From Micromonospora sp. WMMD961 (GTDB taxonomy: Bacteria > Actinomycetota > Actinomycetes > Mycobacteriales > Micromonosporaceae): 64,000 bases of DNA. Every line of letters starts with the position of its first letter. Within the stretch, counting starts at the first letter, position 1. The stretch spans positions 2,510,501-2,574,500 of the forward strand of contig NZ_JARUBJ010000002.1 in assembly GCF_029626145.1 (NCBI RefSeq), read 5' to 3'. The translations under genes were made by a program, and so were the position numbers. Below, in pieces: positions 45,101 through 51,819 of this stretch. Under the pieces are notes generated by a model that was not told the DNA's origin, made no database searches, and saw only the letters and a list, made by a program, of their open reading frames with translations.

Positions 45101-46178
45101 CGGCGGCGGACAGCCGCGCGTACAGCGGCAGGATCTCGGTGCCGAGCAGGGACCGCTTCTTCTGCACCAGCTTGCCCAGCGCGTCGGCGGTGTCCCGGAT
45201 CTCGCGTTCACCGCTGAGGAAGACCAGGATGTCGCCGGGGCCCTCGGCGGCCAACTCCTCGACGGCGTCGCCGATTGCCTGGATCTGGTCGCGGACGTTC
45301 TCCTCGTCGCCGTCGCCGTCCTCCTCGCCCTCGGCGACCTCCAGCAGCGGGCGGTAGCGCACCTCCACCGGGTAGGTGCGTCCGGAGACCTCGACCACCG
45401 GTGCCGGCACCCCGTCCGGCTCGTCAGCGGTGGGCGGCCCGGCGAAGTGCCGGGCGAACCGGTCGGTCTCGATGGTCGCCGAGGTGATGATCACCTTGAG
45501 GTCGGGTCGCCGGGGGAGCAGCTCGCGCAGGTACCCGAGAATGAAGTCGATGTTGAGGCTGCGCTCGTGTGCCTCGTCGATGATCAGTGTGTCGTACTGG
45601 CGCAGCATCCGGTCGGTCTGCAACTCGGCCAGCAGGATGCCGTCGGTCATCAACTTCACCAGGCTGCGCTCGCTGACCTGGTCGGTGAAGCGCACCTTGT
45701 AACCGACCACGTCGCCCAGCTCGGTGCCCAGCTCGTCGGCGATCCGGTCGGCCACCGTCCGGGCGGCCAGCCGCCGGGGCTGGGTGTGCCCGATCAGGCC
45801 GTGCACCCCGCGCCCCAGCTCCAGGCAGATCTTCGGTAGCTGGGTGGTCTTGCCGGAGCCGGTCTCGCCGGCCACGATCACCACCTGGTGATCGCGGATG
45901 GCGGCGGCGATGTCGTCCTTGCGCTCACTGACCGGCAACCCCGCCGGGTACGTGATCACGGGCACTGCCGCCCGACGGGTGGCGAGTCGCTGCTCGGCCC
46001 GGGCCACCTCGGCGGTGATCTCAGCGAGGGCCGCTTCCCGGCGCTGCGGGTCGCGCAGCTTGCGGGCACCGTCGAGGCGCCGCTGGAGCCGGCGCTGGTC
46101 GCGGAACATCAGAGGGGTGAGGCGGCGGTGCAGCTCGCGGACCGGGTCGGTCGCGACGGAGGCGGTTGGATTCTGCAT
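42108..46178 (-). CDS. hrpA: ATP-dependent RNA helicase HrpA
   Basis: A 1356-residue DEAH-box helicase, about the usual size of HrpA. Visible are motif I GETGSGKTTQ near residue 108, Ia TQPRRLAARTVA, motif II DEAH in LIIDEAHERSLNIDF, motif III ITSATIETDRFA, motif V ATNVAETSLTVPGI and motif VI QRKGRCGRTSDGICIRL. The helicase-associated and OB-like domains and the long C-terminal HrpA extension (with ILVDDETIFGFYDQRIP) follow. An Arg/Gly-rich insert near residue 640 (DTSDGADAGRGAGRRGG) looks like a disordered linker. It is convergent with the LysR gene and divergent from the deaminase gene. Confidence 0.96.
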   Translation of the reverse strand: MQNPTASVATDPVRELHRRLTPLMFRDQRRLQRRLDGARKLRDPQRREAALAEITAEVARAEQRLATRRAAVPVITYPAGLPVSERKDDIAAAIRDHQVVIVAGETGSGKTTQLPKICLELGRGVHGLIGHTQPRRLAARTVADRIADELGTELGDVVGYKVRFTDQVSERSLVKLMTDGILLAELQTDRMLRQYDTLIIDEAHERSLNIDFILGYLRELLPRRPDLKVIITSATIETDRFARHFAGPPTADEPDGVPAPVVEVSGRTYPVEVRYRPLLEVAEGEEDGDGDEENVRDQIQAIGDAVEELAAEGPGDILVFLSGEREIRDTADALGKLVQKKRSLLGTEILPLYARLSAAEQHRVFAAHANRRVVLATNVAETSLTVPGIKYVVDPGTARISRYSSRLKVQRLPIEPISQASANQRKGRCGRTSDGICIRLYDEQDFLSRPEFTDPEILRTNLASVILQMTAIGLGDLAAFPFIDPPDKRNITDGVNLLHELGALDPTETDPAKRLTTLGRRLAQLPVDPRLARMVVEGERNGCATEVLVIAAALSIQDPRERPAEKQAQADQAHARFADKESDFVAYLNLWRYLREQQRELSSSAFRRMCKAEYLNYLRIREWQDIVSQLRQVLRTPAENERRGGRPARDTSDGADAGRGAGRRGGADLPEEIDTPKVHQSLLPGLLSHIGLKDAQKHEYLGARGAKFAVFPGSALFKKPPRWVMAAELVETSRLWGRIAGRVEPEWVEPLAQHLVKRSYSEPHWEKKQAAVMAYEKVTLYGVPLVSSRKVNFGRIDPTLSRELFIRHALVEGDWQTHHQFWADNKRLLAEIEELESRARRRDILVDDETIFGFYDQRIPADVSSGRHFDSWWKKTRREQPDLLTFTRDLLVNDGRPGVDEGDYPDEWLTQGVTLPLTYRFEPGTPDDGVTVDIPLPLLNQVPAESFDWQVPGLREETVVALIRTLPKAIRRNFVPVPDYARAALAAITPGEESLLDALTRQLRRMTGVTVPRDAWEPGKLPAHLRVTFRVLGDDEKPVAEGKDLPALQRQLRQEVRQVVAAAAPEVARTGLREWSIGTLPRTIEQVRAGYAVTAYPALVDEGATVGVKVFDSPAEAEAAHWAGTRRLLRLTVPSPARFLQGRLTNEAKLALSRNPHGGVQELIEDAAGAAIDRLIGAAGGPAWDADGFAALREKVRADLVDTVVEVMDRVRKVLAAAYAVEQRLGATRNLAVVAALADIRNQLAGLVHRGFVTETGYARLPDLLRYLTAIERRMERLGGNPQRDRQQQDRIAAVQKEYADLLAALPPARRQETAVRQIRWMIEELRVNVFAQALGTPYPVSEQRIYRAMDDAEGR

Positions 46179-46288
46179 GTCGTGCCCAAGGATAGGCAGC
46201 CCGGCGGCGCACCGCCCCTGGGTTACCGCGCTGCTGGTCCGTCGGCGGGCCTAGAGTGGGCGACCGACACCGAACGCTGGGGGGCGGA

Positions 46289-46681
46289 ATGGGCATGCGG
46301 GACACCGACCGGGCGTTGGTGCAAGCCGCCACGGCGGTCGCCAAGCTGCGCTGCCGCAGCCAGCAGCACACCGTCGCCTCGGCTGCCCGCAACGCCGACG
46401 GGCGGGTCTTCACCGGAGTGAACGTCCGCCACGCGTCCGGTGACGTCTGCGCCGAGCTGGTCGTGATCGGCACGGCCGCCACGCAGGGCGTCACCGAGCT
46501 GGAGACGATCGTCACCGTCGCCGACCGGGGCCGCGAGGTGACAGCGCCGTGTGGCAGCTGCGCGCAGGTGCTGCGCGACCACTTCCCGGCGCTGCGGGTG
46601 ATCGTCGGCCCGGTGGACGACCTGCGGGTGGTCCCGCTCGCGGACCTGCCGACAACTGCCGGGAGCGGCACGGCCGGCTGA
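46289..46681 (+). CDS. Cytidine-deaminase-family protein
   Basis: A 130-residue zinc-dependent deaminase fold. The metal site is DVCAELVVIG (Cys in place of the more usual His, then catalytic Glu) with PCGSCAQVLRDHFP giving the two Cys ligands, as in small tetrameric cytidine and blasticidin-S deaminases. FTGVNVRHASG is the family's strand before the site. ATG 46289 (MGMRDTDR) is chosen since GGGGCGG precedes it. The stop codon begins an 18-base tandem duplication. The substrate is probably cytidine or a related nucleoside but is not proven by sequence. Confidence 0.85.
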   Translation: MGMRDTDRALVQAATAVAKLRCRSQQHTVASAARNADGRVFTGVNVRHASGDVCAELVVIGTAATQGVTELETIVTVADRGREVTAPCGSCAQVLRDHFPALRVIVGPVDDLRVVPLADLPTTAGSGTAG

Positions 46682-46714
46682 CCGGCGCGCGCCTGCTGAC
46701 CGGCGCGCGCCTGC
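46679..46714. repeat. 18-bp tandem duplication at the deaminase stop codon
   Basis: TGACCGGCGCGCGCCTGC occurs twice in a row (46679-46696 and 46697-46714); a third partial, diverged copy follows. The first TGA is the deaminase stop. The palindromic GGCGCGCGCC core could slip or fold. Confidence 0.85.
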
Positions 46715-46728
46715 TGATCGGCGCGGCG

Positions 46729-47088
46729 TCAGTCTCCGGAGGCCGCCTCCAACATCGACCGGGGCACCGGCACGCCCTCGAACCGCAGGTTGCCCTCCGG
46801 CAGCAGCCAGGTCGTGACCCGCGCGACGAGGTGGCCGGCACGTACGGCCGGGTCGCTGGCGTAGAGGGTGCGCGCCTCGTCCGGTGCGATGGACAGCACG
46901 ACGAACCCTCGTAGGTGCTCGTCGTCGCCGTGCAGGAACGGCCCGGCGGCGAGCACCAGCCCTTGCTCCACGAGGCCCGCCTGGTGGGCGAGGTGTGCGT
47001 GCTGCAGCCGATCGATCGCGTCCTGCGGCAGCTCCGGCGGATCCGACGGTCGGGCCAGGAGCACGACCGTGTGCTGGTCGAATCGCAT
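46729..47088 (-). CDS. YciI-family protein
   Basis: A 119-residue ferredoxin-like alpha-beta protein of the YCII family. It has VVLLARPSDPPELPQDAID, LQHAHLAHQAGLVEQGLVLAA with the family's His, GPFLHGDDEHLRGFVVLSIA, and a C-terminal ARTLYASDPAVRAGHLVARV. Biochemical roles in the family are mostly unknown. ATG 47088 follows an AGGG; GTG 47094 is an alternative. It is convergent with the deaminase gene. Confidence 0.85.
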   Translation of the reverse strand: MRFDQHTVVLLARPSDPPELPQDAIDRLQHAHLAHQAGLVEQGLVLAAGPFLHGDDEHLRGFVVLSIAPDEARTLYASDPAVRAGHLVARVTTWLLPEGNLRFEGVPVPRSMLEAASGD

Positions 47089-47268
47089 ACTCACACCCTA
47101 TGGCCCGAATGTCCCTCTTCTGGTTGTCAACCGCCATCTGTCCTCCGGCGGCCGGTGACGGCGGTTCGCCGGGTATGCCGTTCGGGCTCGCGGCACCTTC
47201 TCGTTCGCTCGTCGGCTGCCCGGGGCGGCATCGACACCCACCGGTTAGGTCCCTTTCCGCAGGTCGGC

Positions 47269-47287
47269 TAAGGTTAGGCGAACCTAA
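47269..47287 (+). promoter_or_regulatory. DtxR/IdeR-type iron box
   Basis: TAAGGTTAGGCGAACCTAA matches the 19-base actinobacterial iron box (TTAGGTTAGSCTAACCTAA) at nearly every position and is palindromic. It ends 21 bases before the GTG of the first permease gene, so it probably overlaps the promoter and represses the operon when iron is plentiful. Confidence 0.92.
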
Positions 47288-47308
47288 GCCCGATCGTGCA
47301 GGAGATTC

Positions 47309-48349
47309 GTGACCGCCCTCGCCAGCCGGCCGACCCGGAGTCGGGCCAGCACTCGAAACGGGCGTCGGGTGGCCGTCACCGCCGGGGCCGCGCTGGTCCT
47401 GCTTCTCACCGTGCTGGCCAGTTTCGCGTTCGGCAGTCGGCAACTCGGCATCGACCAGGTCTGGCACGCCCTCGTCGCACCGGACGGCGGTGACGCCAGC
47501 ACCATCGTCCGTGAGCTGCGGATGCCGCGTACCGCGCTCGGCCTCGCCGTCGGGCTCGCGCTCGCCGTCGCCGGCGTGCTGTTCCAGGCGCTCACCCGCA
47601 ACCCCCTCGCCGAACCCCGCATCCTCGGCATCAGCGCCGGCGCGTCGTTCGGCGTGGTCCTCGCCATCTCCGTCTTCGGCATCAGCACGCTCGCCGGGTA
47701 CGTCTGGTTCGGTATCGCCGGCGCACTCATCGCCGGGCTGCTGGTCTTCGCCATCGCCACCAGGGCCCGCGAGGGCGCCAGCCCGGTCACCCTCGCGCTG
47801 GTCGGTGCGGCGCTCGACGCCAGTCTCGCCTCCGGGGTGTACGCGCTGCTCAGCATCGACGCCCGCACCTTCGAGGAGTACCGGTTCTGGGTGGTCGGCG
47901 GCCTGTCCGGCCGGGACCTGTCGGTCAGCGCGCAGGTGCTGCCCTTCGTCCTCGCCGGGCTGGTGCTGGCCGCCCTGGCGGCCCGAGGCCTGGACGCGCT
48001 GGCCCTCGGCGACGACGTCGCCCGAGGTCTCGGCCACCGGATCGGGCTGGTCCGCCTCGGTGGTGGCCTCGCCGCCGTGCTGCTGACCGGGGCCGCGGTG
48101 GCGGCTGCCGGGCCGGTCGCCTTCGTCGGGTTGGCCGTGCCGCACCTCGCCCGCGCCCTGGTCGGCGCGGACCACCGCTGGACCCTCGCCGTCTCCGCCC
48201 TGCTCGGGCCCGCGCTGCTGCTCGGCGCCGACATCGTCGGCCGGGTCGTCGCCCCACCCGGCGAGATACCGGCCGGGATCGTCACCGCACTGGTCGGCGC
48301 GCCGCTGCTGGCCGTGCTGGTCCGCCGCGCCCGGGTGGTGACCGCGTGA
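47309..48349 (+). CDS. Siderophore ABC transporter permease (FecCD family)
   Basis: A 346-residue inner-membrane permease of about ten helices, importing ferric siderophore. The family motifs are RELRMPRTALGLAVGLALAV near residue 70, NPLAEPRILGISAGASFG near residue 105 and GPVAFVGLAVPHLARALVG near residue 270. GTG 47309 follows AGGAG. It is the first gene behind the iron box and overlaps the second permease gene by four bases. The operon order (permease, permease, ATPase, binding protein) makes the function clear; the siderophore is unknown. Confidence 0.94.
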   Translation: MTALASRPTRSRASTRNGRRVAVTAGAALVLLLTVLASFAFGSRQLGIDQVWHALVAPDGGDASTIVRELRMPRTALGLAVGLALAVAGVLFQALTRNPLAEPRILGISAGASFGVVLAISVFGISTLAGYVWFGIAGALIAGLLVFAIATRAREGASPVTLALVGAALDASLASGVYALLSIDARTFEEYRFWVVGGLSGRDLSVSAQVLPFVLAGLVLAALAARGLDALALGDDVARGLGHRIGLVRLGGGLAAVLLTGAAVAAAGPVAFVGLAVPHLARALVGADHRWTLAVSALLGPALLLGADIVGRVVAPPGEIPAGIVTALVGAPLLAVLVRRARVVTA

Positions 48350-49596
48350 CCACCACCCACCGTTCGGCCGCCCCCGCCGACCCGCCCGGCCAGTCGGGCT
48401 CGGCTGGCTTGCCTGGCGCGGCCGGTCCTGCGGGTCCCGCGGCCGCTCCTGCTGGCCCTGCGGGTCCCGCGGCCGCTCCTGCTGGTTCCGTCGGCGCGGC
48501 TGGCCCCGCAGGGCGCGCTGGCTTGTCGGCCGTCGCGGCCGCCGGCTCGGCTGCGGACGACCGGGCCCGGCTGCCCGGGCGGGCGCTGCTGCGGATCGGC
48601 CCGGTCAGCCTGCTGATCCGCCGCCGCGCGGTGCTGGTGGCCGCCGTGCTGACCGTGCTGCTCCTGCTGGCCGTCGTGCTCAGCCTCTCGCTGGGTACCC
48701 CGTACGTCGCCCCGGCCGACGTGCTGCGTGCCCTCTCCGGGGCCGGCACGCCGTACGACCTCGTGGTCTTCGATCTTCGGCTGCCCCGGGTGGTGCTGGC
48801 CGCGGCGGCGGGCGCGGCGTTCGGCGTGGCCGGCACGCTCATCCAGAGCGTGGCCCGTAACCCGCTCGCCAGCCCGGACGTCATCGGCATCACCCAGGGT
48901 GCCGGCCTCGCCGCGACGGTGGCCCTGACCAGCGGCATGGCCGCGGTGCTGGTCGCACCCACCGCGCTGCTGGGCGGGCTGCTCGCGGCGGTGCTGCTGT
49001 TCGCCCTCGGTGCCCGGCACGGGCTGGCCGCCCAGCGGTTCGTGCTCGCCGGGGTGGCGGTCGCGTTCGCCTTCCGGGCGCTCACCGAAGTCGTCATGCT
49101 CACCGCCGACCCGATCGACGGGCTGCGCGCGCAGATCTGGCTGATCGGCACCCTGGCCGGCAAGGGCTGGACCGAGGCGGCCTGGATCGCCGGCACCCTG
49201 CTGGTGTTGCTGCCGGTGCTGGCCTGGGCCGGCTGGGCGTTGAACAGCACCGCCCTGGACGACGACACCGCCCGGGGCGTCGGGCTGCGCCCGGTGGCCC
49301 GCCGGATCGGCCTGGCCGGCACCGGAGTGCTCGTCGCCGCGATGGTCACCGCCCAGGTCGGTGCCGTCGACTTCGTGGCGCTGGTCGCCCCCCAGGTGGC
49401 CCGCCGGTTGGTACGCGCCGAACGGCCACCGCTGGTCTGCGCCGCCCTGCTCGGTGCGTTGCTGCTGGTGCTGGCCGACCTGGCCGGTCGACGTCTGCTC
49501 GCACCCACCCAACTGCCCGCCGGTGTGCTGACCGCCGCGATCGGCGGCCCGTACCTGATCTTCCTGCTGCTGCGCGGCCGTCGGCGGTCGTCGTGA
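48346..49596 (+). CDS. Siderophore ABC transporter permease (FecCD family) with Ala/Pro/Gly-rich N terminus
   Basis: A 416-residue partner permease with DLRLPRVVLAAAAGAAFG, NPLASPDVIGITQGAG and VDFVALVAPQVARRLV. Unlike its partner it has about 75 extra N-terminal residues that are almost only Ala, Gly and Pro, including a perfect-frame repeat GPAGPAAAPA x2 encoded by a 30-base direct repeat (48424-48453, 48454-48483). The family normally starts shortly before the RIGPVSLLIRRR segment, so an internal start near there is possible, but GTG 48346 couples to the upstream stop by a GTGA overlap. Confidence 0.92.
   Translation: MTTTHRSAAPADPPGQSGSAGLPGAAGPAGPAAAPAGPAGPAAAPAGSVGAAGPAGRAGLSAVAAAGSAADDRARLPGRALLRIGPVSLLIRRRAVLVAAVLTVLLLLAVVLSLSLGTPYVAPADVLRALSGAGTPYDLVVFDLRLPRVVLAAAAGAAFGVAGTLIQSVARNPLASPDVIGITQGAGLAATVALTSGMAAVLVAPTALLGGLLAAVLLFALGARHGLAAQRFVLAGVAVAFAFRALTEVVMLTADPIDGLRAQIWLIGTLAGKGWTEAAWIAGTLLVLLPVLAWAGWALNSTALDDDTARGVGLRPVARRIGLAGTGVLVAAMVTAQVGAVDFVALVAPQVARRLVRAERPPLVCAALLGALLLVLADLAGRRLLAPTQLPAGVLTAAIGGPYLIFLLLRGRRRSS
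48424..48483 (+). repeat. 30-bp direct repeat inside a permease gene
   Basis: Two adjacent 30-base units differ at one base (GGTCCT versus GGCCCT) and keep frame, each coding GPAGPAAAPA in the extra N-terminal segment. Confidence 0.88.
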
Positions 49597-49615
49597 CGCC
49601 TGAAGGAGTCGTGTG

Positions 49616-50632
49616 ATGCTCTCCACCCGCGACCTGGTCGCCGGCTACGACGAGCGGACCGTGCTCGACGGGCTCGACCTGGACCTGCCGACCGACGCGT
49701 TCACCGTGATCGTCGGCCCGAACGCGTGCGGCAAGTCCACCCTGCTGCGCACGATGGCCCGGCTGCTCACCCCGCGCAGCGGCACGGTGCTGCTCGACGG
49801 CACCGCGATCCGCGACCTGCCGACCCGGGAGGTGGCCCGCCGCCTCGGCGTCCTGCCGCAGAGCCCGCTGGTGCCCGAGGGTGTCACCGTGGCGGACCTG
49901 GTCGGGCGCGGCCGGCAGCCCTACCAACGCTGGTGGCGACAGTGGTCGTCGGAGGACGGCGCGGCGGTCGACCAGGCGATGGCCCTGGCCGACGTGACCG
50001 ACCTGGCCGACCGCCCGGTGGACAGCCTCTCCGGCGGTCAACGGCAACGCGTCTGGATCGCCATGACACTCGCCCAGGACACCGACGCCCTGCTGCTGGA
50101 CGAGCCGACCACCTTCCTCGACCTGGCCCACCAGGTGGAGGTGCTGGACCTCCTGCACCGGCTGCGCGTCGAGCGGGGCCGCACCGTGGTCGCCGTGCTG
50201 CATGACCTGAACCAGGCCGCCCGCTACGCCGACCACCTGGTCGCGATGCGCGCCGGCGCCGTGGTGGCCGCCGGACCGCCCCGGGAGATCCTCACCGCCG
50301 ACCTGGTCCGCGACGTCTTCGGGTTGGCCTGCGTGGTCGTGCCCTGCCCGGTGACCGGCGCGCCGCTGGTGGTGCCCGCGTACACCGGCGGCTCGGTCCG
50401 TGCGACCGCCGAAACGGAGGGCTCTGTTGCCGGGCCCGCTGGCGGCGGCTATGTTGCCGGGTCCGCTGGCGGCGGCTATGTCGCCGGGCCCGCTGGCGGT
50501 GGTGGCTCTGTTGCCGGGCCCGCTGGCGCGGGAGACCGTGATTCGTCGACGGCGTCCGTGCCGGACGCCCGACCCGCCATCGGCGACGCGGCCACCCCGC
50601 TCGCCGACTCGTACCCCTCGAAAGGACTCTGA
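49616..50632 (+). CDS. Siderophore ABC transporter ATPase with repeat-rich C terminus
   Basis: A 338-residue FecE/FepC-type ATPase. Walker A is GPNACGKSTLLR near residue 37, the signature SLSGGQRQRVWIAMTLAQ near residue 138, Walker B ALLLDEPTTFLDL near residue 158, and the H-loop AVLHDLNQAARYADH. The ATG at 49616 has AAGGAG seven bases before it. Family members end near PVTGAPLVVP; here about 75 residues follow, built from repeats of (S/Y)VAG(P/S)AGGG (50423-50530) and a polar tail. It overlaps the binding-protein gene by one base. Confidence 0.93.
   Translation: MLSTRDLVAGYDERTVLDGLDLDLPTDAFTVIVGPNACGKSTLLRTMARLLTPRSGTVLLDGTAIRDLPTREVARRLGVLPQSPLVPEGVTVADLVGRGRQPYQRWWRQWSSEDGAAVDQAMALADVTDLADRPVDSLSGGQRQRVWIAMTLAQDTDALLLDEPTTFLDLAHQVEVLDLLHRLRVERGRTVVAVLHDLNQAARYADHLVAMRAGAVVAAGPPREILTADLVRDVFGLACVVVPCPVTGAPLVVPAYTGGSVRATAETEGSVAGPAGGGYVAGSAGGGYVAGPAGGGGSVAGPAGAGDRDSSTASVPDARPAIGDAATPLADSYPSKGL
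50423..50530 (+). repeat. 27/30-bp in-frame tandem repeats at the 3' end of the ATPase gene
   Basis: Four units starting at 50423, 50450, 50477 and 50507 code for SVAGPAGGG, YVAGSAGGG, YVAGPAGGGG and SVAGPAGA. Their near-identity at the DNA level shows recent expansion. Confidence 0.88.
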
Positions 50633-51579
50633 TGCGTCGTCTCGTCGCCGCTCTCGCCGCGGCCGCCGCCCTCGGCGTCGGACTCACCGCCTGCGGTGAG
50701 AGCGACCCGGTCGCCGGCTCCACCACCGGGGAAACCCGGGAGATCACCCACGCCATGGGCACCACCAAGGTCCCGGCCGAGCCCAAGCGTGTCGTCGTTC
50801 TCGACACCGACAAGATCGACACGGCGCTCTCGTTGGGCATCACTCCGGTAGGCGCCGCCACGGCCGGTGAGGCCAAGAGCTGGCCCACGTACTTCGGCGC
50901 GGACAAGCTTGCCAGCATCAAGGAGGTCGGGGTGCTCACCGAGCCCGACCTGGAGGCGATCAACGCACTGAAGCCGGACCTCATCCTCGGCAGCAAGTTC
51001 CGCCAGGAGAAGTTCTACGACGAGCTGGCCGCCATCGCCCCGACGGTGTTCACCGACAAGGTGGGCATCACCTGGAAGGAGAACCTCCTCCTGGACGGCA
51101 AGGCACTCGGCCGCGAGCAGCAGGCCAAGGACCTGCTCGGCGCATACGAGAAGCGGGCCAAGGAGTTCGGCGCGACCCTCGGCGACGCCGCCACGCGCAA
51201 GATTTCCATCGTGCGGTTCCTGCCCGGCAACATCCGGGTGTACGGGCCGGACTCGTTCTCCGGCATCGTCATCGGCGACACCGGCCTGGGCCGCCCCGAG
51301 CGTCAGTTGCTCGCCAACAAGGAGGACAAGCGCTTTGACCTGGTCAGCCCCGAGCGGGTCAACGAGGTCGACGGCGACGTCATCTTCGTGACCGCGTACG
51401 GCGAGAAGGCCGCAGCCGAGCAGAGCAAGGTCACCGGCGGGACCCTCTGGAAGGGCCTCAACGCGGTCAAGGCCGGCAAGGCGTACCCCGTCTCCGACGA
51501 GATCTGGATGACCGGCATCGGCGTCGGCGCCGCCAACAAGATCCTCGACGACCTGGCCAAGTACGTCCCCGCCGCCTGA
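50632..51579 (+). CDS. Siderophore-binding lipoprotein
   Basis: Substrate-binding protein of the importer, 315 residues. The N terminus MRRLVAALAAAAALGVGL leads to lipobox LTAC, so it is anchored outside the membrane. The periplasmic-binding domain has EPKRVVVLDTDKIDTALSLG, ALKPDLILGSKFRQEKFYDE, FLPGNIRVYGPDSFSG and WKGLNAVKAGKAYPVSDEIW, typical of the ferric-siderophore/FecB class. It is last in the iron-box operon and is followed by a very strong hairpin. Confidence 0.94.
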   Translation: MRRLVAALAAAAALGVGLTACGESDPVAGSTTGETREITHAMGTTKVPAEPKRVVVLDTDKIDTALSLGITPVGAATAGEAKSWPTYFGADKLASIKEVGVLTEPDLEAINALKPDLILGSKFRQEKFYDELAAIAPTVFTDKVGITWKENLLLDGKALGREQQAKDLLGAYEKRAKEFGATLGDAATRKISIVRFLPGNIRVYGPDSFSGIVIGDTGLGRPERQLLANKEDKRFDLVSPERVNEVDGDVIFVTAYGEKAAAEQSKVTGGTLWKGLNAVKAGKAYPVSDEIWMTGIGVGAANKILDDLAKYVPAA

Positions 51580-51601
51580 CCCAGCCCAGGCACCCCCCGC
51601 G

Positions 51602-51655
51602 ACACCCACGAGATGGTGGCCTCCCGCACGTGGGAGGCCACCATCTCGTGGGTGT
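51602..51655. terminator. Perfect 24-bp hairpin after the siderophore operon
   Basis: Arms 51602-51625 and 51632-51655 are exact complements (ACACCCACGAGATGGTGGCC...) around a six-base loop, 22 bases past the operon's last stop. This is the longest perfect hairpin in the window and should be a strong terminator. Confidence 0.85.
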
Positions 51656-51819
51656 GCGGATCTCGTGGCGCCTGGCACCGCCCGCGTCCTGGCGGCCGTC
51701 GGTCGGCCCGCCCACGTCATGGCGGGGAACATGGCCAACCAGGCCAATACGGATCGTAACCACCCACGCCTTCGCCCCGTTGTGTCAGCGACGCGAATTC
51801 GGCATGGGGTGGGGAGCGA

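Noticed and set aside
43107..45839. A 910-residue plus-strand frame
   Set aside because: It is the complement of hrpA; long antisense frames are usual at this GC content and no family motif is visible.
47284..49626. A 780-residue minus-strand frame
   Set aside because: It overlaps the siderophore permease genes in antisense and contains only Gln/Gly/Ala-rich sequence.
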